DNA of 64,000 nt, from the NCBI GenBank assembly GCA_050084515.1, contig CM114271.1, forward strand, positions 66,650,001-66,714,000, given 5' to 3'. The position numbers and the translations under genes were made by a program. The notes under the pieces were generated by a model. The model saw only the letters and a program-made list of their open reading frames with translations, was not told where the DNA came from and did not search any database. The stretch comes from Blasia pusilla (taxonomy: Eukaryota; Marchantiophyta; Marchantiopsida; Blasiales). This document shows, piece after piece, positions 38,400 through 50,146 of the stretch. Numbering within the stretch: position 1 is the stretch's first letter; each line of letters starts with the position of its first letter.

Positions 38400-38705
38400 A
38401 ACAATAATCCTACTGGTTCAAAAAGAGCATGATTTTAACGATTGAAATTGTTAGGTATCACTTGGAGAAGAGTTTGCAAAATAAAATGGCACCCTCCAAT
38501 AATAGTATTAAAGTAGTGTAAGTATGTGCAAGTCTAAATTACCTCCCAAACTAACTCCTAAAATTATTAAATGTCATTTTAATTCAATTTGGAACGACCC
38601 TATTGGTTTAAAGATGAGCAATCCTATTGATTGAAAGTTCCAAGAATAAAGAAGAAAGGAGTTTGCAAAATGAAGGGGCACTTTCTAAAATTAATATAGA
38701 TATTT
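38400..38705 (+). repeat. Short dispersed repeat R1, copies 3 and 4
   Basis: Two direct copies about 200 bp apart. Each has CCTATTGGTTxAAAxATGAGCA or a variant, a spacer, GGAGTTTGCAAAATGAAGGG or a variant, and GGCACxxTCxAAxATTAATAT. A third plus copy lies at 39655-39765. Confidence 0.6.
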
Positions 38706-39654
38706 AAGATTTAATATTATTTTTATAGATATCTATTTTGATTTAACACATCATCCATTATACATAAATTTATCACCCCTTTTCTCCTATTGTATTCTCT
38801 AGTGGAAAAGGAGGAAGTGGATGTAGTCTTCCTCCCTTATCCCATCTGTATTTCATACGAAAATTTTAATTTTACATCTCTTTTTCCTACTCTTGTTGAA
38901 TTTTTAAAGGATTTTTAAAAATATTATTTGCAAAAACAAATCCCTTTCTTTCTTCCCCTCTCGGAGTGAAATTGAAATCGTGCACTTTATGATAAAATTT
39001 AAAAAAATCTATGGAACCCTTGTTTGTTGAGAATTTAAAGCTCTTTTGTCACTCATTACTCGAAAATCAACCTCATCTCCTCCTTTCATATCTCCTCCTT
39101 TCATATATTGATAAAGAAAAAAATCTTTTAAATTTTTGTACATGATACACTCTATTATTGAAATTTTATCTCTTTCTCTTTTCCCTTACCCATTGAAAAT
39201 AAAACTCTTGGGAAATCTTTTTGATGAACCTCTACTATGTTAAAGAAATTATTTCCTTCTTACTTTCCTTCATTCAAGAAAATTGAATATTGATTGATAA
39301 TTACTTATGAAGCTCAACACAAGTGGTATGAGAGGACAAGTTCACACAAGATAGATGTTAAACCAAAATAATATAGATAGGTAGCTAGATGAATACTATT
39401 AGTGTATCAACCCTTGTATCGCATAATATAACACATGATAAATAACAACACGAGAAATCTATGCCATCAACAATATCATGCTTAAGGATTGTAAAAGGTC
39501 CTAATAATGGTACATACTCTTTTTCTTCTCAAATGCTAAATTTAGATTTCCCAAACTTGCATAGATATGTGCGATGCACGTGTTTAAATTACCTCCCAAA
39601 ATAATAATTAAATCTCAAAGTTGTCAAGCATCATTGTAAATCAACTTCGAAAAA

Positions 39655-39765
39655 AATTTATTGGCTTAGAAGTCGAACAATCTTATTGGATGAGAGTGCC
39701 AAGTGTGAAGAGGAGAGGAGTTTGCAAAATGAAGGACCACTCTTCAATAGCAATATAGAAATTAA
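39655..39765 (+). repeat. Short dispersed repeat R1, copy 5
   Basis: TTATTGGCTTAGAAG, CAATCTTATTGGATGAGAGT, GGAGTTTGCAAAATGAAGGA, CCACTCTTCAATAGCAATAT. Best conserved plus-strand copy. Confidence 0.6.
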
Positions 39766-40253
39766 TTCACTCCAATGAATGGTTATCTATTTGTTATTGT
39801 CTTACTAGAGATTCACAAGAAAATAACACGAAAATTGTAAGCAATTGCTAAAGTGACTAATTAGTCATTTTCTATCAATCATAATGGTTATTAATGCCCT
39901 TTTTTTTTAGCGCATGATACTCATTCTTTGGAGTTTATTTTTAGTTGTCAAAGTAGTGTGACACTCGCACACAAATTTGGGATTTTTCTATTTTTCATGC
40001 ATTTTCAAGTCAATCCTCTTCTTCTTTTTTTGGAGGTATATCAACAATCAATACACAAGATACAAAATAAATATACCCGAAATGACTATATTTTTCTCTT
40101 AAACTTGCAAAAGGTGTATATAGGACCATTGAGTATATCCCCAATTGTCTATCTATCTATCTATGTATAGAAATGACTAACTAAGTTCAGACATACTACT
40201 TATCTACCCATATGTGTACTATTCTATGTAGAAAACTGTTAAACGAGCATAAT

Positions 40254-40538
40254 TGATGGGATACGACTCTCACACTCACACATCATCATGAAGAATGAAA
40301 TTTTGCAATAAGAGAATGAGTGGAGGTTGGTCTCCTTCTCAATTATATAAGATATGTACGAGCAATCCTGATCCTAATCTGAACCATAATCTTGAGTTAT
40401 ACTTACTATGGTTAACTAATTCTAGTTAAGATAATCATGCACAACTAACTAACCAAGATTAAGTTTTCTTATTTCGTTTGAGTATCAAATATAGCAATTT
40501 GTGTATCTCATTAGCTTGATTGTAACTCAATCTTCAAT
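40254..40538 (-). repeat. 3' LTR of the copia element
   Basis: About 285 bp, adjacent to a minus-strand purine tract (TTTGAGGGGGAG) that serves as a polypurine tract. The block GCAATAAGAGAATGAGTGGA is shared with the relative at 11690. The outer edge is placed at a TG/CA-compatible position and may be off by several bases. Confidence 0.55.
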
Positions 40539-40906
40539 ACTCCCCCTCAAATTCATATCGATATCTTTAACACCTAAATCGTTTGTAAACATTTCTAAAC
40601 AATGCTTTTATAAAGATTTCAAAAATTTGTTGATTTGTACTTATTTATACAAGATCAATTTATCATGCAAGCACTTTCTCTATGATAAAGTGGTACTTCA
40701 CCTCAACATGTTTTGTTTGAGCATAGAACATGAGGTTATTAGAAAGCTTCATATTATTAACATTGTCTACATACATTACAGTAGGTCATAAGTTACTAAT
40801 ATCAATCTCATCAAGCTTAGTAATTGATGAAGTCACATGGCCTTACATGCTTCATCAAAACTCAACCTCTATTGAAGATAGAGCACTCTAGTTTGCTTCT
40901 TGAAGC

Positions 40907-41640
40907 CTAATTTATAATTGTGTCTCCCAAGATAAGGGAATAACCATATATATAGTGTTTATAAAAAACACTCTCTTCCCAGTCAATATCTCTAAATCCA
41001 TGTAATTGTAAACTCGAAGAAGGTTCAAATTGAAGCCCAGACTGAAGAGAGAATTTTACATACCGCATAATCCTCCTCACAACATTAAGATGAGATTTTC
41101 GAGGTACTTGCAAGAATTGGCTTCTAGGCCAACTCTATATCTCAAGTCCGGCCCAGTCATAATTAGATAGATTAAACTTCCAACCATATACATGTACAAA
41201 TTAGAATCTGCAAACTCTTCTACTCTTAGCTTCATACTATGGTCTAACAATATAGAGATTGGCTTACAAGCCATCATACCATATTTTGAAAATATGCGAA
41301 GAGCATATTGTCGTTGTAATAACCACATGCTGTCTCAAATCTTAATAAACTCAACATTGAAGAAGTAATCGAGTTCTCCTAAGTACTACATATCAAATTT
41401 TGCCTGTAACTTTAGCTTGACTTGTTGTACGATATCCTCAAATATTTTTATAATAATTTATTATAATTAAATCCTTATTGCAATAAAAAATGAAAAATAC
41501 AAATGATAATCAAAAGGTCGTCAACATACAACACAATGATAACCGTATGACCTTATCCTCTCAAGACATGTAGCGAGGAATCATAATCACAAACCTTAAG
41601 CCAAACTTTTGTAGGATATGTACAATCTTGCCATACCAAG
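40907..41640 (-). pseudogene. Copia reverse transcriptase C-terminal part and RNase H
   Basis: The frame 41328-41077 reads QRQYALRIFSKYGM, KPISILLDHSMKL, and YMVGSLIYLIMTGPDLRY, the thumb and connection of copia RT. The frame 41113-40907 gives VPRKSHLNVVRRIMRYVK and LQLHGFRDIDWEES, the RNase H beginning with the catalytic Asp. The linker between the two is frameshifted. Confidence 0.85.
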
Positions 41641-41651
41641 CTCATGGAGCT

Positions 41652-42278
41652 TGTATCGTGCACATACACATCGCTACACAACATACACCGCTGTCACCAA
41701 ACATACACACAAACACGCACGATCCCATGCTAACTCATGGCATCCAAACAACGAGATAAGAAGTACCAAAATATCTCCAATAAAATAAGATCAAATCTCT
41801 CTCACAACATCATAGTTCTCACATGTGTGCACTCTCACATGTCTCTCTTAATTTCAAACCAAACCCACTCTCCTAATGAGAGGCTTGGGTTATACACACA
41901 AGGCAAGCAAGACCATAGCTCCGCCGTCTCATTCCAAGAGGTTCAACAAAGAGAGAATGAGCTCTCAAGCTCCCTCTCCTTGAGATAAACCCCTCCCCTC
42001 TCCCAAGCTCTCTCCATGGTAACCTATGCTTCCAAGTCACCTTCTTGGCTCTTGACCTAATGTAGGAGATCAAGGGCCACTAACCAAAAATAGAAAGTTG
42101 ATCATATAATCAAAATGGCATTTACCTAAAATAGTAAGTTCCTCAATATGGATCCAAATGAGCCGAAAGGAAGGGGAACGGGGCCTCAGCAGGTCATGAT
42201 CGACCTACAAAGTCTGTCCTCCACTACTCACGAAGGCACTCTACTAGTTCTAACCGATCTATCTTAAAAGACGTGACA
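41652..42278. mobile_element. LTR-type insertion in the copia RT region
   Basis: 627 bp, TG...CA ended, starting TGTATCGTGCACATACACAT, which is a diverged form of the start of the solo LTR at 43099. It is absent from the same point of the copia relative near 12600. The inner part is not alignable by eye to the other LTR, so a sister subfamily is likely. No clear target duplication was seen. Confidence 0.6.
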
Positions 42279-42306
42279 CTTGGATGAGCCAGTAATAAGA
42301 TTTCTT

Positions 42307-42600
42307 TTACTTGAATACATGGAATGGAAACTCTTGATGCTTATATCCAAATGATTGAGCCATGTATACCTCCTCATAGATATCTCCATTCAAGAAGGCA
42401 TTCTTTATGCCCATGTGACGTAGTATCCACTTCTTACTTACTACGACCGCAACCACTATTCTCGTAGTTGCCATCTTTGCAATAGGGCTAAATGTCTCAT
42501 CATAATAAATATCATATTGTTGTGTATATCCCTTGGCTACCAATCTAGCTTTGTATCTATTCATTATACAATCTTGATTGAGCTTGACTTTGAAAATCCA
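42307..42600 (-). pseudogene. Copia reverse transcriptase, N-terminal half
   Basis: Conserved copia RT blocks are read in one frame: KWIFKVKLN, YKARLVAKGYTQ, YDETFSPIAKM, and LRHMGIKNAFLNGDIYEEVYM, where the usual MDVKNAFL Asp has become Gly. The MITE insertion at 42611 cuts the frame just upstream, and the next insertion (41652-42278) separates it from the C-terminal half. Confidence 0.88.
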
Positions 42601-42610
42601 TTTGCAACCA

Positions 42611-42939
42611 TGGTTGCACAAAAATGGAAAAATCCGTCCATAGGATGAACATGGACGGACAAGTGTTGACATGCCCACGGACATAGATTCCTAGAGATGG
42701 GGCCCATACTTATAGCTCGTGGTGGAAGTCAAGATAGTGGCGGACAAGGCAATAAGAGGGGAGGGAGTGGAGATGGGGAAATGAAGAAATGGGAAAGTGC
42801 AAAAAATTAAGGCACATAGGAGGGATTAGAAATAAGAGGAAGGTGGGGTCCATATGGACAAGGCCTTACAAAGGACGAACGTAAGTCCACGAATATGGAC
42901 ATATTCGCAAACATAGACTTTATCCACATGAAACCTTGT
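42611..42939 (+). mobile_element. Mutator-like MITE, copy C (329 bp)
   Basis: Starts TGGTTGCACAAAAATGG and ends ATGAAACCTTGT. It is bounded by a perfect 9-bp duplication TTGCAACCA (42602-42610 and 42940-42948). The insertion splits a copia reading frame. A 9-bp duplication is the mark of Mutator-like transposons. Terminal inversion is short and imperfect (GGTTGCA versus GGTTTCA). Confidence 0.75.
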
Positions 42940-43098
42940 TTGCAACCAATAGCTTCCTTATGATAAGTTATATCAACCAGTCCCTAAGTCTGTTGATGTC
43001 TTAATGGAGCAAGCTCTTCCTCCATAAATTCAATTCATTTCACCCCACATGCAGCTTCTTCAAAATAACTCGGTTTTCTTATTCTTAAAAGACAATCA

Positions 43099-44914
43099 TG
43101 TCGTGCGCATACATATCGCTACACAACATACATCACTGGTCACATCCACACCACACAACACCGATCTTCCTCACACACGGGTAGATCCACACATGTAGAG
43201 AAATCAAATCATACATCTATATGGAGATCACACAACAAATTAGTAGAAACAGCACATGCGTCCTAAAACTCCACTCCTCAATCTACATTGGCATATCGAG
43301 CCTCGTACACCCTGTGCTATCAAGGAATCCAAACGCTAGCACCTAGTTCTAACTCACACACATGAGCAAGAATGATACTCCAATGCCCCACAACACACGC
43401 GTCTCCAATGGCTTCCGACCGAGGCAATTTGCTTGCCTACCTCCAAACAAAAAATTCCCATCACCCCCTGACATCTTTCTCATGTAAAAATAAATAGTAG
43501 TAAAAATGGCACACACGGCCTAAAACTCCATTGGTAATCTACATCGGCATATCGATCCTCGTCCACCCTGTGCTATCAAGGAATCCAGATGCTAGCACCT
43601 AGTTCTAACTCACACACACAAGCAAGAATGGTACTCTAACGATGTCGTATAGTAAAACCAGCTAGTATGTAAACTCCTTCCTCATTAAGTTTTAAATAGA
43701 GTTTTATTTGTATTAAGTAAATTAGCTTAGGAAAAAGAAATTCTCATATTTAAGCCTCTTATGGTGTCTCTTTTATACGAGTCCAACTTTAGGAAAAGAG
43801 GTAATAAATAAAAGATGACTTTATAAAAATAAAGTCGTGAGGTTGGTGCTTTAATGAAAAGCAAAAGTAGTATTGGTTGGTGGCTAGGGTAGTTGGGGTA
43901 ATTTGAAAAATATAAAGTGGATAAAAGAGGATATTTTGGAAGAGATAAGAGGAAGAAATCTACTTGTATCAAAATATGATTGGCTAAGTCTTGAGAGGAA
44001 GCCATGTGGCACAAGATAAGATTAACTCTATTTCGTACTCTTGTGGATCCCTTGTGAGTATATAAAGAGGAGAGACCTTCAAGGTTTCATCACCTTCTAC
44101 TTCATATCTTGAGTCTCTCGTATCACTTTTGAATGTATAACTTTGGGATTTCTTGCTCCTCCAATATTTAGTTTATCACTTTGGGGAGGCGTTCATGAAC
44201 CAAGTCATGCAATCTCCAACTCCGATGATTCTTCCTATCGTCATATATGGACGGACATGGATTGTACTTTGTATATCCTTATATAGCGATCCTTGGACGT
44301 CAATAGGCATGCTCAAGTATGGTTTAACACTATTTGTGTTATCTTCCTCGTGTACAAGCGTAAAGTAGTTTATAGGGATTTTATAGTTAAGAATTTCGGG
44401 GTCCGATGTTACGAAGAAGTGATCGCCTCGACACTTCTATTTGTGATACCTCTCGTGATAGAATGGAGAGTATGCATAATAATTTTGTATTGAAAAAGTA
44501 GAACTTGTTAGAGAGTTCACCTTGCATCGACCACGTCTACCGCAGCTAGAAGGCTTGCCCTTACTCGAAGAAAGGCTCTTGATACGACAACGGCCCAACT
44601 TGAGAAAGATGGCTTGGGAAAGCCATCTTCTCTTTATATAGGGTTGAGAAGAGCCAAAAGGCTCTTTCCCTAAAAATAGCTATCCTCTTGGTAACCTACG
44701 CGTACATGTTACGAGGGGCAGATGACCTGCTCAACAAGTCACCCGGTTGTGAAAGACCACAACAAGAAATTATTCAGCAACGATGTTCCTGACACAACGG
44801 ACCTATTCTTAAGCTCATCCGACACCGCGAGACAAAGTTACACTCAAGACAGTCCGGTGGCTCCTATGCCCTATCCACGATAGATCTCGACCTATCGGCT
44901 ACTCAGATGTGACA
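43099..44914 (-). mobile_element. Solo LTR of the methyltransferase-gypsy family, inserted in copia
   Basis: Starts TGTCGTGCGC and ends GATGTGACA. It is flanked by AATCA on the left (43094-43098) and AATCA on the right overlapping the last base, and it interrupts the copia sequence that is continuous in the relative near 13080. Without the nested 947-bp insertion the LTR is about 865 bp. The minus-strand TATA lies at 44633-44641, next to the inverted repeat GAAAGATGGCTTGGGAAAGC. Parts match both ends of the element at 47819-54098. Confidence 0.8.
43643..44589 (+). mobile_element. Solo LTR of a different family, nested inside the gypsy solo LTR
   Basis: 947 bp with matched terminal inverted repeats TGTCGTAT and ATACGACA. 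The flanks are AACGA and (A)ACGG, a near-perfect target duplication, and the uninterrupted target reads GCTCCAACGGCCC near 53950. A plus-strand TATA box (TATATAAA, 44059-44066) is followed by GAGGAGAGACC, so its promoter faces right. It has no coding capacity. Confidence 0.78.
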
Positions 44915-45169
44915 ATCATCATATATGCATGATACGTTGTAAGGAATCCTTCATTTATGAATCTATGAACAAGATGTGTGACTCTACTTAATCTACAAAG
45001 TTATTGTTTACAGATGGATGTTGTGACATCTGAAATTGAGCTCTAACTAGTATGAATAGACTAAATACGTACTCTTTCCAACCATGGATTGAAAATTTAA
45101 GTGAAGAATCTAGGACCTCTCCTAACCCTATGCTCTTACTTGGGGAATTATAGTCATTTTCTCCCCCTC

Positions 45170-46060
45170 AACAGATAAGTAAAGAAGTGAAATAGGCTCA
45201 AATGGAGCATACAATGACTTTATCTCATAAAAAGCATTGTGAATAAAAATAAACTCCTTAGAGGATGGAATGTAGCACTTATATCCCTTAATTCCATCAG
45301 CATAGCCAATGAAAGTACATCTCTTAGATTTGGGATCTGATTTCTCACGTCTTTCGGAAGGAATGTGAGCATAATAAATATAGCCAAAGACTTGTGGGAA
45401 TGAAAAAATCAGGTTTCTTTCCTATAAAGACTTCGATTGGAGTCTTGTCATGAATTCCTACTCTTTGAATTTGATTGATTAACAAGACTCCACACGCTAC
45501 AACTCTACCCAATGCACCTTAAGAATGTTCTTCTCATTCAACATAGCATGTGTCGTCTCATCAATTCAATTCTTACGCTCCATCACTCCATTTTATTATA
45601 GAGTGTTATGGCAAGTGACTTGTCGTTGGATGCCATTTTGACGTTTGTAGTCATCAAACTCTTTTGAAAGGTATACTCCTACTCCATCACAATGCAATTT
45701 AAGAATATGTAATCTAGTCTAATTCTCTACTAGAATTCTGAATGTTTAGAACATTGAGAATACTTTTGACTTAGCTTTAAAAAAATATACAGAAATATGC
45801 CTACAGAATTCATCAATAAATGAAACAAAGAATTGGCAACCACGAAGGCTATGTTGTAATCTTATCCACACATCATTGTGAATCAATTTCAATATCTTGG
45901 ATGCTCTTCTACCTTGCTTTAGAAATGGAAATCTATCTTATTTTCCAAATTCCTACTAGATAATTTAGAAAGTTCTATTACTAGATTAGATGATGAAAGA
46001 CTCTCTAATGTGTACAGATTTATGTGCCCAATCCTCTTATGCTACACATTGAAATCTGTG
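45170..46060 (-). pseudogene. Copia GAG-pre-integrase and integrase
   Basis: HKRIGHINLYTLESL near 46040-46000 is the GAG-pre-integrase motif; the preceding Trp codon is now TAG. The integrase core follows: KLIHNDVW near 45900, then FFVSFIDEFCRHISVYFF near 45830. The distal block near 45470-45280 reads IHDKTPIEVFIGKKP and CTFIGYADGIKGYKCYI, the usual copia region between integrase and RT. Confidence 0.75.
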
Positions 46061-46577
46061 ACTGTTGGCCAATACGATTATACATTGTTGTTTGAATATC
46101 TGATATAGAAACATCTAATTTAAATATTTAGCCACATCTTGTTCTTTTGGCTATCATAATTTGGTCATCTATTATTTTTAATAAAACAACCATCTATGTT
46201 AAAATTCATATGATAACCATATTGTACTATCTATCCTATAGAGATCAAATTTCTTGCAATGGTAGGAACAGAGAGAATATTTCCAAGAGCACAAAGATCA
46301 TTTGATGTTATTGGAACTTTACTGTATATGTGATATGATACTGAGTATCATACTATTACATGAATTTTCATAGTCTCCATATTATTGTGAGGTCATGTGA
46401 TTTGATTTACCAATCTATTGTCGAGTATTTCTTAACGATTTCTCCCATATGATGAGTCATCATCAAGTGGTGCTAATTTTATAGATATCGTTATTCTTGA
46501 TACTATACTTCATGTTGTTACTCCATACAAATTTGTTGTTGTAAGGCTTTCATTCTCATATCTGCCTTCTTTTTTAA

Positions 46578-47354
46578 GCAAAACTTTGCATAATGATCCT
46601 TTATCCCACAATAATTGCAAGATCTAGGGACCCTCTGTTGCTAACCTTGACCCTAATGGTTTCCACCATCACCATCTTGTGTTTGTATCTGGTATTGGTT
46701 AATAGTTGATTGTGTGAAGTTATGTTGAATGCCTCTTCCTCCATGTATTTGATATGCACCACGATCATGAAAGCTTCTACTACGAAATTTGTCTATGTTT
46801 GATCCATTACTTGCAAATTATGCATTCTCTTGCATACTAGATAACCTATTGTTGCTGATTTGATGCATCTCCTCACTAATTAATAATGAAACTAACTCTT
46901 GAAAGGTTGGATATTTCTCTCTCATAGTTATAAAGGTCTCAAAAGATTTGTAATCTTTTGGAAGGCCTTGAAAAGTTTAAAAAATCATATCATCATCTTC
47001 TACACTCACAACAATGCTATTCAATTGATTAATAATATGTCCAATATTCAAAACATAATCATTGACACTTTACAATCCTTTCCTCACTTCGTTCAATTTT
47101 TGTTTCAATTGAAGTTTTCTAGCCTTTGTAGATATCTGGAACATCTTTTCGAATGCCTCCCAATCCTCATTTGGAATAACATCTTGAATCTGACAAATCA
47201 TTGGCAAACTTATCCTTATAAAAATGTAGTGGATAACTTGTCTTACACGTTTGTTCCAAGTACAAACATTCAAGTTTGTTAAGTCACCTTTTGGTTTGGC
47301 CTCATCACCTATAATAAGCTCCAATAGTTCTTGACCCATTAGAATTTTCCTCAT
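46578..47354 (-). pseudogene. Copia gag with CCHC zinc knuckle
   Basis: The frame 47354-47070 has the UBN2-type gag pattern with WNKRVRQVIHYIF, MICQIQD, and WEAFEKMFQ. Further down, CNYCGIKDHYAKFC (46619-46578) is a perfect C-x2-C-x4-H-x4-C nucleocapsid knuckle. The intervening frame is broken. Confidence 0.78.
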
Positions 47355-47818
47355 GCAAAATTTCCAAACATTGTAATTTTACTTAACTAGCTTTTCATTC
47401 CGTCATTGTTGTTGAGGAATACCCCATGAAGAGTGATTTTATTCACAAATCCTAATTTCAGACTCTCCACTGCTCCAATTCAAGCATAGACCACTTCTTC
47501 ATAGAAATTAAATTTAAAAATTCCAAAATTGACCAACTATATGGAAGAACAAGTCAAAATTGGTTTATAGAGAACAATCTACACAACTTTATTTCACTAA
47601 TTGCACTTTCCTACACTGAAATTCCTATTACAAGAGCTCTGAATATTACAATCGAGTGATTTTGGATGCATTAAAAATCTCTCAATAAGCTCTACAAGAT
47701 GGTTAGAATGATCCCTTTTGCATCATTCTAACCAACGCAGATCCAATTTTCCGAATCAATAGGGAACATCCTAAAAATGCCTCTTAAGTTTTATCATAAC
47801 TCCACCTGAAATATTCTA

Positions 47819-47957
47819 TGTCGTGCGCATACATATTGCTACATAACATACATCGCTGGTCACATCCACACCATACAACACCGATCTTCCCCACACACGC
47901 GTTGATACACACATGTATAGAAATCAACTGATACATATACATGGAGATCATGCAACC
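47819..47957 (-). repeat. Truncated 3' LTR of the gypsy element
   Basis: 139 bp matching the first part of the solo LTR at 43099 (TGTCGTGCGCATACATA, then CAACACCGATCTTCC and ATGGAGATCA). The remaining 700 bp of the LTR are absent and the internal domain follows directly. The left flank is ATTCTA; a target-site duplication cannot be tested because the right end is truncated. Confidence 0.65.
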
Positions 47958-48069
47958 TCCCCCTATTTGGTAGTTGGATCCCCCTAACTCCAGATAGAAA
48001 ATATCATATCTCCCTGAAATGACCTACTACCCTATACACATCTCGGACACATCCATCGTTCCGTGGGAA

Positions 48070-48180
48070 CTACATGAAGAGGGGGGGGGTCAGACCTGAC
48101 ATACGCCGCCCTCGAGAACAACCATCACATTCCAACATGGTGGTTGCATCCCTCGTAGATCCGCACAACATACATCTCAA
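48070..48180 (-). pseudogene. PHD-like zinc finger after the gypsy integrase
   Basis: The peptide CMLCGSTRDATTMLECDGC, then SRGRRMSGLTPPL, follows the PHD layout Cys4-His-Cys3. The two CxxC pairs are intact, but the His position reads Arg and the next Cys reads Gly, so the finger is decayed. PHD fingers read histone H3 tails; placed after the integrase this would be a targeting module comparable to the chromodomain of other gypsy elements. Assignment rests on spacing and the LTPPL context. Confidence 0.55.
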
Positions 48181-48472
48181 GCCTGTAGGTACCATTGCCA
48201 AGCTCGGATCCACTGTCCTGTCCATGTTTGGAAGATGATATGGCGCACATGATCCTTCCAAACCATACCATCCTGTCCCTCCAACATGAGGACTCCAGTC
48301 AGTAATACCTCACGCACACGTAGGATCGTGCGCCATGCAGTGATATCTAGCATCATGGATGCCGCTTGCTATAAATACACGTAATCTCCAAGATGAAACC
48401 TCCTAATCCCTAGACGATAACCTCCTCCAAGAATGGTCGCGTACCTCAATGTATATCTATGCTGAGCAATAG

Positions 48473-49449
48473 CTAAGGTCTCAAAAGCCATAGGCATAAC
48501 TCTACAAAAATCTCCGACCTCTGAGAACACGCTTGTACCCACACATCTGGATCATCAAGATCTAACACCTCCGCCATGTGATGTCGAATAATTGCAGGTA
48601 AATCTGGCTCTCTCCCAAAGAGCAAAAAATATGGTGAAAATGACGCGAAGGATGCCTGCCGACTAAAGCGATAATCCATAGCCAACCATGGATATTGTAG
48701 GTCCCACTCCCTCAACTATCCGTGTTGCAAGCCATACTTGTGCAATCCTCTCTTCACCGTCTATACTACTCTCTCCGCCAACCCATCCGCCTCAGGATGA
48801 TTTCTAGAGGTGGTGCGGTGATCTATCAACGCCTGATCACACAAGGCCTGAAACTCTCCCCTAAACTCGGTACCCTTGTCGGTCAATATCTCCACCGGTG
48901 CACCAAAGTGACTAAGCACACGATCTAGAAATGCAGAAGTTGTTCCCTTGCTTGCCTTGTCCGGTAGTGCCACCAACTCTATCCACTTGGAGAAATGCTC
49001 CACCATGGCCAACACGTACTTGTGATGACGCCACGTCAATGGCAAAGATCCCGCAAAGTCTAAACTCCACCGACAACCTAAACCCATTATCGGCAAAGGA
49101 TATAACTGCAGAGTGGAAGCATTAAAGGATGCTTGCAATCTGTCACATACCATACATCTGGCCACAAATTGGTATACCCCGGTATGCATGCCGCGCCATC
49201 AATACTGAACCTGGAGTAAGCTATAAGTACGCTTTACTCCAAAATGCCCAACTCCTCATGGGCATGTCGCACTACACGTGCTTGTTGGGAAGGATGAGGT
49301 ACCACTCGCATCCTACCATCTCCCCATATCCGCAAAATGTGAGTCCCCTCCCATATGAACCTCTTGGCTCTCTGTAGGATCCGATCCTGCTCCCTAGCAC
49401 TCACTGTTCTTGCTATGACGCAAGTGCGCAAGAACTCCACAACCTCCAC
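48473..49449 (-). pseudogene. Gypsy integrase
   Basis: An N-terminal HHCC-type zinc finger is split by a frameshift: HAHEELG in one frame, then HFGVKRTYSLLQ and WRGMHTGVYQ, then ARCMVCDR. A TGG-to-TGA stop lies in the QYWW stretch near 49205. The DDE core follows (49189-48761): WSLDFAG with the first Asp, MVEHFSKWIELV, EILTDKGTEF with the second Asp, and NHPEADGLAERVV with the Glu. The C-terminal part (48715-48473) has SPYFLLFGREPDLP, typical of gypsy integrases. Confidence 0.88.
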
Positions 49450-49792
49450 GTTGTCATGGATATCACGACCACCGTCGCCTCCTCACTGACCTCCGCATCC
49501 AAAGACTCATCATCCGACCCCACCATTGGAGTCATCACCTTCGGTTGACCTACCATAGTCAACCAACAAAGATAGGCAGATGCATGCCAATCAGGCACCA
49601 TCTCCTCATCACTCTCTCCGTGCCATCGAGCTCTAGTGTCGTCTCTCTGACTCGGACATGGGTTACAACTCAACCCATCCACATCTTGGTTCATCCAACT
49701 TGGCATGTGAACCACCTCGAACTCATACTCCTACAGTAATAGAGCCCACCTGGCAAGCTTTCCCGTAAGCTTGTCGAACTCCATCAACCGCC

Positions 49793-50146
49793 TCAACGGC
49801 TGATGATCAATGATAAGTGTGAAAGGGTTGTCGAATAAATACCACGTGAGGTGCTATTTATTTGCACCTTGAATAAATATCCCTTGTAGGAGCTGTACTT
49901 TGCCTCTACAATGTTGTTCGATTGATTCGCGTAAACCACAACAAATTCCCTCTCCTCGTCATCCCTCTGATTAAGCACTGCTCCTAGACCCAACATGCTC
50001 CAATCCGTATGTAATTGGAATGGACGACCCCTAACCGGTCTCTGTAAAATAGATGAGGAAATCAACCTGTCCTTGAGCTCCTGGAATGTTCGATCCTGAT
50101 CATCTCCCCACAACCAAACTTGATCAAGTCTCGTCAACAAGGTCAA
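49793..50146 (-). pseudogene. Gypsy RNase H
   Basis: The peptide has FQELKDRLISSSILQRP followed by PFQLHTDWSMLGLGAVLNQ, the RNase H start with the catalytic Asp in HTDWS, then EREFVVVYANQS and NIVEAKYSSYKG with the expected Glu. The frame degrades downstream; fragments such as PLRRLMEFDKLTGKLARWAL can be read near 49750-49800, the usual link to the integrase part. Confidence 0.8.

Larger units (their letters stand above)
37621..40253. other. AT-rich intergenic DNA with dispersed repeats
   Basis: Besides the R1 copies, 38040-38320 shares TAACACGGGGAAGT and ATTCACATCC-type strings with 18600-18835, marking another dispersed element (R2) of undefined ends. Confidence 0.45.
40254..47450 (-). mobile_element. 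Ty1/copia retrotransposon, decayed, split by nested insertions
   Basis: Order on the minus strand is gag (47354-46578), GAG-pre-integrase and integrase (46050-45170), reverse transcriptase (42684-42307 and 41650-41077), RNase H (41113-40907) and 3' LTR (40538-40254). Integrase before RT is diagnostic of copia. Insertions removed (LTR-type 41652-42278, MITE 42611-42939, LTR 43099-44914), the element is about 4.4 kb. A relative at 11630-13300 is uninterrupted at the same sites and proves the insertions. The 5' LTR was not found; the adjacent gypsy element starts at 47819. Confidence 0.85.
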
